Source: an uncultured Sutterella sp. (GTDB taxonomy: Bacteria > Pseudomonadota > Gammaproteobacteria > Burkholderiales > Burkholderiaceae_F). From it: a stretch of DNA of 54,846 nucleotides. The notes under the pieces are model-generated. The model ran no database searches. It had not been told where the DNA came from and saw only the letters and a program-made list of their open reading frames with translations. A program made the translations under genes and the position numbers. The DNA lies in assembly GCA_905202595.1 (NCBI GenBank), contig CAJKSP010000012.1, positions 1 to 54,846 on the forward strand, written 5' to 3'. Below, piece after piece: positions 41,510 to 50,131 of the stretch (its first letter is position 1; each line of letters begins with the position of its first letter).

Positions 41510-42022
41510 CTAGAAAATGCCCGGCGTCTTTCGGCGGCCGGTGATCTCTTCGGCATCAAGGCGCCAGACTTTCGGCCAGGCCTTCTGCTTCGCCAGGTAC
41601 TGCGCAAACTGCTCTTCAGACACCGAAGGCGCACGCTGCGCGCGCACCGCCTTCAGAAATTCTTCAATAGACGAGCGGTCGGCAACGAGCGACACAGGCC
41701 CGCTCGCCATGGCGCACAGAAATTCAACCGTGAAGGCGTCTTCAACGATCCGATTGGGGCCCACCCAGACGAGAGAGCCCCAAGGATTCGCTGCAAGATT
41801 CTTTGCCTTGCGGCTCTCCGGAACTGCCGTGCCGTGAAAATAGAATCGGCGGCCGACGCGGCAGACCGTCACCGGGACGCCGTAGGGCTTCCCTGCGGCA
41901 TCGGCGGTTGAGAGAACAGCGTACGGCGTGCTGTCGATAAGCGCCAGAATTTCATTCTCAGCCATATGGCTCGGCCTGCGCTGAGGCGTTCCGGCCGTGC
42001 TCACGCTGTCTTTCCAACTCAT
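41510..42022 (-). CDS. Pyridoxamine 5'-phosphate oxidase-family flavoprotein (NimA-like)
   Basis: A 170-residue split-barrel FMN-binding protein. AENEILALIDSTPYAVLSTADAAGKPYGVPVT is the typical first half, and RFYFHGTAVPESRKAKNLAANPWGSLVWVG binds FMN phosphate and forms the dimer interface. The C-terminal AVRAQRAPSVSEEQFAQYLAKQKAWPKVWRLDAEEITGR closes as in NimA/5-nitroimidazole-resistance and related proteins. It is too short and too diverged to be true PdxH. The start ATG has GGAGGCC before it. It follows the DUF4261 protein on the same strand by 60 bases, so the two may be co-transcribed. The reaction is unknown. Confidence 0.85.
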   Translation of the reverse strand: MSWKDSVSTAGTPQRRPSHMAENEILALIDSTPYAVLSTADAAGKPYGVPVTVCRVGRRFYFHGTAVPESRKAKNLAANPWGSLVWVGPNRIVEDAFTVEFLCAMASGPVSLVADRSSIEEFLKAVRAQRAPSVSEEQFAQYLAKQKAWPKVWRLDAEEITGRRKTPGIF

Positions 42023-42082
42023 TTTGGCCTCCGTTGAGAGAATAGTTGGGCCTCCGGCCGAAAGAGCCGAAAAGCCCGCTGT

Positions 42083-42901
42083 TCAGCCCTGCGGCTCCAG
42101 CTGCAGCGTCTTCGTGCCCGGAATGCCGACGCTTTCGCCGAGCGCGCATCGAAAAGCGCATCCGTTCATATGAACGAGATCGCCGTCCTTGAGGATGTGG
42201 CCGGCCTGCAGTTCTTCGAGCACCGCAGCAAGAAGCCGATTCTTGATGGCAGGCGCTTCGTCGGACGATTCAACGACTTCGATTTCCGGCAGGCCGAAGA
42301 GGCTCATGCCGACGGTGCAGCCGTTGAGGCCGCCCTCTTCCGTTTCCTTCCAGATGCCGAAGTAAATGACGTTGCGAGCTGGGAAAAACTCAGGATGCTC
42401 CTGCATGAGAAGCGCATGGGAGCGGTAGCTGTCCGGACGCTTGAGGCTTGAAGCCGCCTCAATGGCCATGACGTTGGCCTGCTCGGCAAGGCTCGCCAGC
42501 GCCTTGACGCATGTGCGGGCATTTTCAGCGAGCGAAGCAGTCTCCGGCACCGCAGCCACAATGACATAGCCCAGGTGCTCGTCGGCCGCCTGAGCGGCCT
42601 CAGGCCAATCGTCGGTATGATCAGCCGCACGCTCCGCGGCAGCGTTGGGAACGCTGCCGCGCTGCATGCCGACGACGACGACGCTGCCGAATGCATTGAA
42701 GATGAGAGGCCGGCCCGCCTCCGGAAGGGGCGCCTCGATGTCAACGCCCCAGTCTCGCTTGAAGGCATCCTTGAACGCCTGAGGCTCCCAGGCCGGCGCC
42801 CGCAGCAGCGCAAAGCCCGTCATCGGATTGACGTCTTGGCGCTCCAGCGCCGCCTGGGACTGGGCGGCAGGTTCGGCGCCCGTCTGAATCGCATCGGTCA
42901 T
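42083..42901 (-). CDS. DUF4261-type domain protein (paralogue A)
   Basis: A 272-residue soluble protein of unknown function. It shares a domain with the proteins at 43131-46391 (C-terminus) and 50132-51055. A hydrophobic strand at about residues 30-35 is followed by a helix ending RDWGVDIE (residues 49-56). A central IYFGIW strand (180-184) lies near GMSLFGLPEIEV (198-209), and the end ELQAGHILKDGD ... TLQL matches ELEEGAIFRSGD ... TLHI of paralogue B. DUF4261 is the name I associate with this pattern, and I have not been able to search it. Start: the ATG has AAGGA upstream; a TTG three codons earlier is possible. It is divergent from the pseudo-amidase gene, with 229 bases between the two starts. 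Confidence 0.8.
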   Translation of the reverse strand: MTDAIQTGAEPAAQSQAALERQDVNPMTGFALLRAPAWEPQAFKDAFKRDWGVDIEAPLPEAGRPLIFNAFGSVVVVGMQRGSVPNAAAERAADHTDDWPEAAQAADEHLGYVIVAAVPETASLAENARTCVKALASLAEQANVMAIEAASSLKRPDSYRSHALLMQEHPEFFPARNVIYFGIWKETEEGGLNGCTVGMSLFGLPEIEVVESSDEAPAIKNRLLAAVLEELQAGHILKDGDLVHMNGCAFRCALGESVGIPGTKTLQLEPQG

Positions 42902-43130
42902 GAAAACCAATCCTTATTGTTGAGGAATAGGAGAGCGGGCTCTTCGCTCGCGCGAATGGCGCTCTTGAAATGAAATGCAGAAAATTATACGAAGCTCGCC
43001 ATCGAACTCCGGATCTGCCATCGCCTCCCCACGACTCTCGAAGCGCATTAGAAAAGATTTGTTTCCGCGCCGATGACCCCAGCCGTCCGCATATAGGATT
43101 GATCGGCCGACATCAGCCAAACGAAGCCAT

Positions 43131-46100
43131 ATGCTCATGCATCCAAACAATAAAAGCATTCATCCCGAAGCAGCAGAAAGCGATCCCTCTTCTCCGAGCG
43201 CTTCGGCGAAGCCGAGCCGGCTTCTCGTCATGAACCGGCTGCGCACCGCGCTTTCCGCCGAAGCCGCCGCCGTGCGCGACATTCAGACGAAGCCCTTCGG
43301 CGACATTCGCAAAATGCTCGCCGGCCCTTATTCAAAACTCTCGCAGGAGGCCTTCTACTCAGGCGTGGAAGACCTGACGCATGCCGCGAGCGAACTCATC
43401 GACGCTGTTGAAACCGTAACCTTTCCGGCAGACTTCCGCCCCGATCTTCGAGGCGCCCTGCCGCTCTCGGGCGTGACGATTGCCGTCTCGCAGGACATTG
43501 ACGTCGAAGGGTTCTCCTCGCGCTCGCTGTCCCCGAACGCCTACATAGCCGCATCATCCTCCCCCCTCATCGCACGGCTTGTTTTCAATGGCGCAGGCCT
43601 TGCCGCCTCAGCGCGTCCCGGCTCTTTTCAAGGCGCACTGACCCCGGACAAGCCCTGGGCGCAGATCAGCACCGATCTGGCGCCCGTCAACCCGTTCTGG
43701 CCCAAGGCTTCGCCGGGAGGCGCCGCAGCCTGCACCGCGGCGGCAGTAGCCGTCGGCGCAGCGTCGGCAGGCGTCGTCTGCGCCCGTGCGAGCGATGCGG
43801 CAAAGAGCGCCATTGCCAATGGCATCGATCTCTTCGTGCCGACCAAAAGTCTTGAAGGGGAGCCCTGCGCCGAAGATCTTCAGACGCTGGCGCCGGCTCA
43901 AGGCTACGGCTTCTTCGCGCGGACTGCTGAAGACTGCGCTCGTCTGGCAGCCGCAGGCGCGAACCCCGATTCGCACGCAGATGAGGACGAAGAAGGCGAA
44001 GCGTGCGCGGCGAAAGAGCAGACAGCGGATGACAGCAGCCCCCGGACCGTTTGGATGCGCAGCCTCTCCGCCGCCATTGAAGAGACGCTGCCCGGAAGCC
44101 TTTTCCCCAAGCGCATACGAATCGTCGTCGGACGTCTGCCTGAAGGCTGGCTCTCATCGCCTGCCGCCGCCCCGCAAATTCATCTGGCGCTCGAGGCCAT
44201 CCGGCATGCGTTGATCAGCTACGGCGCTGAAGCTGAAGTTGCGGCTGTCTCCGATGCTGACGCAGACGCGCCGCTCGAACCGCTTCGGTTCCTTTCGGCG
44301 GCAGGCCTATACGCCTATATGACGCCCTGGCTCGGATTGCTCGGTCTGCCGGTGCGCCTCAGCGCAGAGGACATCGACGAAAGCCTGTCGCAGATGTCGA
44401 GGAGCGAGCCCGCGAATGTCGAATGGGCGGCCGCTGCCGCTCGGCTGCGCGCCTGCGGCATGTGGGAGCCCTACGCCGCGGCATGGATGCCGCGCGCCGC
44501 CGAAGCGGCCGCTGAAGAAGGCGCCAAGCTTCTCGAGCAGATGCTTGGCGACGCAGACGCAGCCGTCATCCTCGGCACCCTTCCCGGCCTCGACGCTGCG
44601 GCTGCGCCTCAATTCGCTCTGCCGATTGCCCCAGCCGCTGATCCAGAGGACCGCCAGTCCGGCGCATTCTTCGGATGCACGGTCGTCGCGAGGCCGGCCG
44701 GCGACGCCCAAGCGCTTCTCTGCGCCCGAGCGCTCGAAGCGGCGCGGGCAGGCATTGCCGACGCCTTTTATGCCGGCAGTCCGCGCCCGAGCTTTGCTGC
44801 GGCGCCCTTCGTCCCTGGTCTTGACCCGGACCAAGCCGCACATGCCGACTCGATTGAAAGCGCTCGCGAAGCGCGCCATGCCGAGAAGGCCGCAGCGAGC
44901 GGGGAGATCGAAGCAAAGCTTGCCAAAACGCTTCAAGCGGCTTTCCTCGGCAGCGGAATGGCCGTTGCTGACGATGCTTCAGCCATCGCTGAGAGCTTTC
45001 AGCCCGCCGGCGACGTCCCGTCTGCGGAAGCGGCCGCTGCAGCTGAAAAGGCAGCCGCTGAAGTTCGATCGACCATTCAAGGCTGGTGCGCCAGGCATCC
45101 AATTTCAACGCCCCTTGCGGATGATGAAATTCAGGAGCTCCTGACGCGCTGCCTCGTGTGGATCAATTCGGGGCGCCTCGCCAAGGTCATCGCAGCCATT
45201 TCGGCGCTGCCTGAAGAGTTCCGTTCGTTCGCGCTCATCAAAATGCTGGCCAATGCCTATATGAACGAGGGACGCACGGACGACGCACTCACCGCTCTCG
45301 AAACCGTCCGCTGCCGGGAAGCAGGCAATGCGGAATGGTGGAGCATGAGAGCCATGGCGCTTGACCGCGCCGGCAGCCTGGCGGAAGCAGCAAAATGCGT
45401 GCGCGAGGCCCTCAGGCTCGATCCGAAGAGCAAGCCGTCGCTTTTCCTCATCGTCAAGACGGGCGCCGGAGCAGAATTCTCCGAATCCGAATGCGCAGAG
45501 GCGAACCGCGTGCTGCGAGACGTCGCGCCGTTCGAATGGCAGATGGCCGTCTCCGAAGCCCGCGCCAAAGCGCGCAGGATCCGCTTTGAACAGGAGCTGC
45601 TCCCCAAGCGCCAGCTTGGCCGGTTCAGCGCAACGCTTCTCCTGCTCGACAAGACGCTGCCGCCCAAGTCGACGATCATCGATGAAGCCAAGAGCCGCTG
45701 GGGCATTGTCATTGAAGACCGTTCGCCTGAAGATCCTGATCTGCTTCGCTTCCGCATCGGCGCGATCGACTGCAGCATTCGGTTCTGGCACGAACGAAGC
45801 ACCGATCCGGAGCTTATCGACATGGGACGCCGAAGCGCCCAGAAGGGCCCGATGTTCTATGCCATTCTTCAGCATCAGTCGCGAATCTCCATCTCGCTTG
45901 ACGCCGGAGCGGCGCCGCTGCAGGAAGCCGCGCTCATCTATTCGCAGCTGCTTGAAGCCCTCATCGCCGCAGCGCCGCCCGCCGCCGTCGCAACCCTCGG
46001 CGTGCTCCTTGATCCGGACTTTTTGACGCACAGCGTGACGCCGCCCGACTATGCCATGCTCCCCTTCTGGTCGACGGTTCATCTCGGCTGCGCAGAAGAG

Positions 46101-46391
46101 CTTGGCGAAAAGTTCCTCTTTACGTACGGCCTGGGCGCACTGGGCCGGCCCGAGCTTGAGATGAACTTCACCGACGACAATCAGCTTTTCGCCACGGCGG
46201 TCTTTTATGCGCTGGCCGCGCAGATCGTCATGCAGGATGTCGAGCTGACTGAGTCAAGCATCGTGCATTCCCCGCTGCCAGACGGAGCCAGCTTCCACCT
46301 TGAGCTGGCTTTGGGCCGCGCGTCGGAAGGCGAAGCGCTTCGGCTCGTCAGCAACGAGGAGGATCCCGCACCCAGTTCCTGCATCGCCTAA
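43131..46391 (+). CDS. Large pseudo-amidase / TPR / DUF4261-like protein
   Basis: A 1086-residue protein with three parts. Residues 60 to about 560 resemble an amidase-signature enzyme (LPLSGVTIAVSQDIDVEG, then KASPGGAAACTAAAVAVGAASAG), but key catalytic positions are changed. Ser120 stands where the catalytic Lys should be (VKDN becomes VSQD), and Pro195 stands at the cis-Ser (SSGGS becomes SPGGA). Ser226 may remain at the nucleophile position. Residues 680-780 hold TPR-like helices (RTDDALTALETVRCREA, GSLAEAAKCVREALRLDP). Residues 805-1060 are a DUF4261-like domain with SRWGIVIE, VHLGCAEELG (983-992) and YGLGALGRPELE (999-1010). No signal peptide is present. Its role is unknown; loss of the catalytic residues suggests binding rather than amide hydrolysis. 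The ATG has a poor ribosome site. Confidence 0.8.
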   Translation: MLMHPNNKSIHPEAAESDPSSPSASAKPSRLLVMNRLRTALSAEAAAVRDIQTKPFGDIRKMLAGPYSKLSQEAFYSGVEDLTHAASELIDAVETVTFPADFRPDLRGALPLSGVTIAVSQDIDVEGFSSRSLSPNAYIAASSSPLIARLVFNGAGLAASARPGSFQGALTPDKPWAQISTDLAPVNPFWPKASPGGAAACTAAAVAVGAASAGVVCARASDAAKSAIANGIDLFVPTKSLEGEPCAEDLQTLAPAQGYGFFARTAEDCARLAAAGANPDSHADEDEEGEACAAKEQTADDSSPRTVWMRSLSAAIEETLPGSLFPKRIRIVVGRLPEGWLSSPAAAPQIHLALEAIRHALISYGAEAEVAAVSDADADAPLEPLRFLSAAGLYAYMTPWLGLLGLPVRLSAEDIDESLSQMSRSEPANVEWAAAAARLRACGMWEPYAAAWMPRAAEAAAEEGAKLLEQMLGDADAAVILGTLPGLDAAAAPQFALPIAPAADPEDRQSGAFFGCTVVARPAGDAQALLCARALEAARAGIADAFYAGSPRPSFAAAPFVPGLDPDQAAHADSIESAREARHAEKAAASGEIEAKLAKTLQAAFLGSGMAVADDASAIAESFQPAGDVPSAEAAAAAEKAAAEVRSTIQGWCARHPISTPLADDEIQELLTRCLVWINSGRLAKVIAAISALPEEFRSFALIKMLANAYMNEGRTDDALTALETVRCREAGNAEWWSMRAMALDRAGSLAEAAKCVREALRLDPKSKPSLFLIVKTGAGAEFSESECAEANRVLRDVAPFEWQMAVSEARAKARRIRFEQELLPKRQLGRFSATLLLLDKTLPPKSTIIDEAKSRWGIVIEDRSPEDPDLLRFRIGAIDCSIRFWHERSTDPELIDMGRRSAQKGPMFYAILQHQSRISISLDAGAAPLQEAALIYSQLLEALIAAAPPAAVATLGVLLDPDFLTHSVTPPDYAMLPFWSTVHLGCAEELGEKFLFTYGLGALGRPELEMNFTDDNQLFATAVFYALAAQIVMQDVELTESSIVHSPLPDGASFHLELALGRASEGEALRLVSNEEDPAPSSCIA

Positions 46392-46405
46392 GGCTGCGAA
46401 GCCTT

Positions 46406-46439
46406 GTCAAGATCCGCTTCTGCTGCAGCGGATCTTGAC
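46406..46439 (+). terminator. Hairpin after the pseudo-amidase gene
   Basis: GTCAAGATCCGCT (46406-46418) pairs perfectly with AGCGGATCTTGAC (46427-46439) around an eight-base loop, 15 bases after the stop. There is no T-run, so it may be a 3'-end stabiliser as much as a terminator. Confidence 0.55.
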
Positions 46440-46601
46440 CAATGCGCGGACGGCCTTCTTCGAGGCAAAAAACGTCTAAAGAGCGTAGTCTTGAAACTCC
46501 TGCGTCATGAAGCCGACCGGCCGGTTTGAAAAGCGCCTGCCGAATCCGCTTCCGGAAGCCTTTTGCCGCGCCCATGACGCAAAGGAAACTTCGAGACCAG
46601 C

Positions 46602-47555
46602 ATGAGCAACGCATTCAAGGGCTTTCTGCTAGCCGCCGCAGCCGGCATCGGCTGGGGCAGCATGGGTGTCTGCGCCCAGTATCTCTTTATGACAGCTGGC
46701 TTCAGGCCGATCGATCTCGTATCGCTGCGCCTGGCGGGCGCAGGCCTCGCCATGCTCATCATTGTGCGGATTGCCACCGGGAAAAGCGTCTTCAGACCCA
46801 TCCTCAATTGGCGCATCGCCAAGTCGCTCTGCATTTACGGCATGGGCGTCATGCTCGCCCAATACACATTCTTCATCTCCATCGAGCTCTGCAATGCAGG
46901 CACAGCCGCCGTGCTGGCAAGCGTTCTGCCGCTTTTCATCATGCTCTGGGAGGCGGCGGTGCACGGCCGTCCCATACGAGGCAAGGAAATTCTCTGCCTC
47001 GGACTTGCGCTCTGCGGCATCACGCTCCTCATCACCAAGGGCGACCTCACAAGCCTCAAGCTTTCGCTCGGCGGCGTTGCGGCAGGCCTCGCAAGCGCTG
47101 GCTTCGGCGCCTTCTACACGCTGCAGCCCAAGAAGCTCATTGATGAAATCGGCGTCGGGCTCGTCGTGAGCTGGGGGCTTCTCGTCGGCGGACTCGTCAT
47201 GTGCTGCGCCAACCCGCCCTGGCACATGAACGTCATCTGGTCGCCCTCCGCCATCTTCTGCTATGCCGTGATCGTGCTCTTCGGCACCGTCGGCGCATTT
47301 GGATGCTATCTCCTTGCGACGCGCTATCTGCAGCCCGCGATCGTGGCCCTCATCACCTGCCTCGAACCCTTTACGTCCGTGCTGCTCTCCGTACTCCTCC
47401 TCGGCGTCTCCTTCGGGCGCTGGGAGCTTGCCGGCGCCGTCATGATCATTGCCAATCTCGTGATCATCTCCTTCCCGCGCGGAGGCCTTGAAGCCATGCG
47501 GCGGCAAGCCAATCTCATGATCCGCCTCGAGCGGCACCGGCCGAAGCGCCGCTGA
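46602..47555 (+). CDS. EamA-family DMT exporter
   Basis: A 317-residue inner-membrane protein of ten helices in two EamA repeats. MSNAFKGFLLAAAAGIGWGSMGVCAQYLF opens repeat one. IELCNAGTAAVLASVLPLFIMLWEA and LQPAIVALITCLEPFTSVLLSVLLLG are the typical end-of-repeat segments. It is a metabolite exporter of unknown cargo and differs clearly from the YddG-type protein at 4588-5592. It lies between the pseudo-amidase gene and the two-component system without coupling to either. The start has AAGGAAA about 16 bases upstream, which is distant. Confidence 0.9.
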   Translation: MSNAFKGFLLAAAAGIGWGSMGVCAQYLFMTAGFRPIDLVSLRLAGAGLAMLIIVRIATGKSVFRPILNWRIAKSLCIYGMGVMLAQYTFFISIELCNAGTAAVLASVLPLFIMLWEAAVHGRPIRGKEILCLGLALCGITLLITKGDLTSLKLSLGGVAAGLASAGFGAFYTLQPKKLIDEIGVGLVVSWGLLVGGLVMCCANPPWHMNVIWSPSAIFCYAVIVLFGTVGAFGCYLLATRYLQPAIVALITCLEPFTSVLLSVLLLGVSFGRWELAGAVMIIANLVIISFPRGGLEAMRRQANLMIRLERHRPKRR

Positions 47556-47589
47556 GCGCTGAACGCGCCTTTTCCCTATGCGCCGCCTA

Positions 47590-47613
47590 AGGCGCAAGCG
47601 CCTATTATTTTTT
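47590..47613 (+). terminator. Short terminator-like hairpin after the EamA gene
   Basis: AGGCG (47590-47594) pairs with CGCCT (47599-47603) around CAAG, followed by ATTATTTTTT. The five-base stem is short for a Rho-independent terminator. Confidence 0.5.
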
Positions 47614-47737
47614 GAATGAAAGCCTGGCGCGCATTGCTGCGCCGGCCCGAAGCCTAAGCGCGCGCGAAGAGTGTTGGCGGGCGCTGCAGGTGATTTGCGC
47701 GCCGAGCGCGCTACAAGCCGCAGATGAGGAGCCCAGG

Positions 47738-48415
47738 ATGCGGATTCTGCTTGTCGAAGACGACCCCATGATCGCCGATGCCGTCAAAGACGCGCTCACG
47801 GATGAGCTTCATGCCGTGCAGCATGTCTCGAACGGCAAAAATGCCTCAGCTCAGCTCGCCCTGAACGACTACCAGCTTGTGCTCCTCGATCTGGGGCTGC
47901 CGGGCAAGGACGGCATGACTGTTCTCCAAGAGATCCGAGCCCGAGGATGCGACGTCCCCGTCATCATTCTGACGGCTCGGGATGCGCTGGAAGACCGCCT
48001 TCAAGGACTTGATGCCGGCGCCGACGACTATCTCGTCAAGCCTTTTCACATGAGCGAGCTCCTTGCACGCATGCGTGCCGTCATGCGCCGCAGAAACGGC
48101 TCGGCGGTGAACCGCCTCTCCAACGGCATCGTCACGCTCGACGAGGCGGCAAAGAGCGCGCGCATCAAGGATGAAGCAGGCGCTGAAAAAGAGGTGCCGC
48201 TGTCGCGCCGCGAATATGCGCTCCTTGCCGCGCTTCTCGCTCTGCCGGGCGCCATTCTTTCGCGGCGGGCGCTCGAGGACCGCATCTACGGCGCCGGCGA
48301 GGAGCCGGAAAGCAATGCGGTCGAATACCTCATTCATTCCCTCAGAAAAAAGCTCGGCAGCAGCGCCATCAAAAACGTGCGGGGACTCGGCTGGATGGCG
48401 CCTAAAAAGGTCTGA
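47738..48415 (+). CDS. OmpR-family response regulator (QseB/TctD-like)
   Basis: A 225-residue DNA-binding response regulator. The receiver domain shows the acidic pair D8-D9, phospho-acceptor Asp51 (LVLLDLGLPGKDG), the ILTAR switch and Lys in DDYLVKPF. The C-terminal winged HTH (PLSRREYALLAALLALPGAILSRRALEDRI, EYLIHSLRKKLG) is intact. It is cognate to the histidine kinase that begins 94 bases downstream. The ATG has GAGGAGCCC just upstream; a longer reading of 42 codons is not part of the family. Metal, polymyxin or nutrient sensing are common for this class, and none can be chosen here. Confidence 0.95.
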   Translation: MRILLVEDDPMIADAVKDALTDELHAVQHVSNGKNASAQLALNDYQLVLLDLGLPGKDGMTVLQEIRARGCDVPVIILTARDALEDRLQGLDAGADDYLVKPFHMSELLARMRAVMRRRNGSAVNRLSNGIVTLDEAAKSARIKDEAGAEKEVPLSRREYALLAALLALPGAILSRRALEDRIYGAGEEPESNAVEYLIHSLRKKLGSSAIKNVRGLGWMAPKKV

Positions 48416-48509
48416 AGCACTGCCCGCTGCTCTGGCTGCGCCGCTCTCTTTTCCCATTCTGAGCGCAGACGCCCCGTCAGCCCTTCCTAACGCTCAAGCG
48501 ACTTTCGAC

Positions 48510-50033
48510 ATGACCCTTTCCGAACGCATTCGCAAAATTAACGAACGTTTAAAGAGGCTCCTGCCGCAGGATCTCGCCGGCTTCTGCCGGCTCACCCTGC
48601 ATCTTCGAGGCGATCATCCGTCCGCCGCGGCGCGCACGCTTGCGTGGTGCGGCGCCGTTACGCTGATCTTCATGGCGCTTTCCGGCGCCGTGCTCTTCGC
48701 CGCCCATTGGGAGGAAGCCGTCGACGCGCAGGAGGACGCGCTCGAGGAGGCAGCCGGACTTCTTGCGCGAACGAACATCGCGTTTTCAACAAACCCGCCC
48801 CGGCTTGACGTTCTCTACATGGACGACGACGACTTTGAGGACCGCTATGTCGTTGAAGACGCGCCGGTCCCGCCCGGCGGAACAGACATCCTCGTCAATA
48901 CGCTGCATAAAAACGGCCGCGCTCAGCAGTACCGTTCTCCCTATCCGCTCCCGGACGGCTATCAAACGCTTGACATCAGCGGCCGCTCCTACCGCTTCCT
49001 CGTCCTCACGCTTGCCAATGGAAGCCGCATTGCCGTGGCGCAGCGCGCCGACGAAGTCTTTGAAGAGGCTCTCTTCGGCGCGCTCAAGGCCACAGCCCCG
49101 ATACTTATTCTCACGCTCCTGCTCTTCATCATCATGTCGATTCTTCTCTGGCGCATGATGGCGCCGGTGAAGGCGCTGGCAAACGACATTGCCGGACGGC
49201 GCGGCGAAGATCTCTCGCCGCTCCCCGACGCCGGCGTACCCGCTGAGCTTTTGCCCGTCGTCTCGGCGACGAACGGCCTCTTTGAGCGCGTCGACGAGCT
49301 TCGCCGCCGCGAAGCCCGCTTCGTCGCCGACGCCGCGCATGAGCTTCGCTCACCCCTTGCTGCGCTTTCTCTGCAGGCCGAGCGCCTTGCACATGAAGAG
49401 CTGCCAGAGAGCGCCCGGTCCCGCCTCAAGACCCTGACGGCCGGCATCGACCGCGCAGTGCGCCAAGTGTCTCAGCTTCTCGCGCTCAAGCGAGCGCAGG
49501 CGGGCGCCGCAAATCCCGCTGAAGACGCCCTTCGCAGCCGGCCGGCCGATGCGGCCGCCGCGCTCGGCCGAGCCGTTGAGGACGTCTGGAGCGAAGCGGA
49601 AGCCAAGGCCATTGAAATCGAGGCGCATGGCTTTGATTCTGACGAATCCCAAAGCGAGAAGAGCAGCTTTCCCATGCCCGAGGAAGAGCTCTTTACGGTT
49701 CTCAGGAATCTCCTCGAGAACGCTGTTCGCTATACGCCTAAAGGCGGCCGCATTGAAGCGCAGTACCGCCCGGCCGACGCCGAAGCTCGCCGGCCGGCGG
49801 AAATCAGCGTGAGCGATACGGGACCGGGAATCCCCGCTGACGAGCGGTCGCGCGTCTTCGACCCCTTCTACCGCGTTCTCGGCACAGGCGTCACCGGCAC
49901 AGGCCTCGGCCTTTCGATCGTCAAGACGCTCGTCGACAAGAACGGCGCCTCGATCGAAGCAGCCGATGCGAACCCGAAGGCGCCGCCCGGCCAGCGCGGC
50001 CTTCGCATGACGATTCGGGGCCGCGCCCCCTAG
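48510..50033 (+). CDS. Sensor histidine kinase (QseC/TctE-like)
   Basis: A 507-residue inner-membrane kinase. A first helix lies at about residues 44-66 (LAWCGAVTLIFMALSGAVLFA), then a small periplasmic sensor of about 130 residues rich in acidic residues (MDDDDFEDRYVVEDAPV). A second helix is at about 193-214. A HAMP segment follows, then the phospho-acceptor His277 (FVADAAHELRSPLAAL) and the ATP-binding domain with N-box NLLENAVRYTPKGG, GSDTGPGIP-like DTGPGIP, and GTGLGLSIVKTLV. The acidic sensor could bind cations, as in PmrB/PhoQ-type kinases, but that is inference. No strong ribosome site is seen before the chosen ATG. Confidence 0.93.
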   Translation: MTLSERIRKINERLKRLLPQDLAGFCRLTLHLRGDHPSAAARTLAWCGAVTLIFMALSGAVLFAAHWEEAVDAQEDALEEAAGLLARTNIAFSTNPPRLDVLYMDDDDFEDRYVVEDAPVPPGGTDILVNTLHKNGRAQQYRSPYPLPDGYQTLDISGRSYRFLVLTLANGSRIAVAQRADEVFEEALFGALKATAPILILTLLLFIIMSILLWRMMAPVKALANDIAGRRGEDLSPLPDAGVPAELLPVVSATNGLFERVDELRRREARFVADAAHELRSPLAALSLQAERLAHEELPESARSRLKTLTAGIDRAVRQVSQLLALKRAQAGAANPAEDALRSRPADAAAALGRAVEDVWSEAEAKAIEIEAHGFDSDESQSEKSSFPMPEEELFTVLRNLLENAVRYTPKGGRIEAQYRPADAEARRPAEISVSDTGPGIPADERSRVFDPFYRVLGTGVTGTGLGLSIVKTLVDKNGASIEAADANPKAPPGQRGLRMTIRGRAP

Positions 50034-50131
50034 AGGGCGCCGGTTTGAGGCAGAATGCTTTTCGCTTTTCTAAACTGGCGCTTATGTCCGCGCAGGCAGC
50101 ACGCCGCTCTTTTCGACTATCCCTATCTCTC

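Noticed and set aside
43131..46391. Ordinary GatA/amidase annotation
   Set aside because: The catalytic Lys and cis-Ser positions are not conserved, so calling it an active amidase would mislead.
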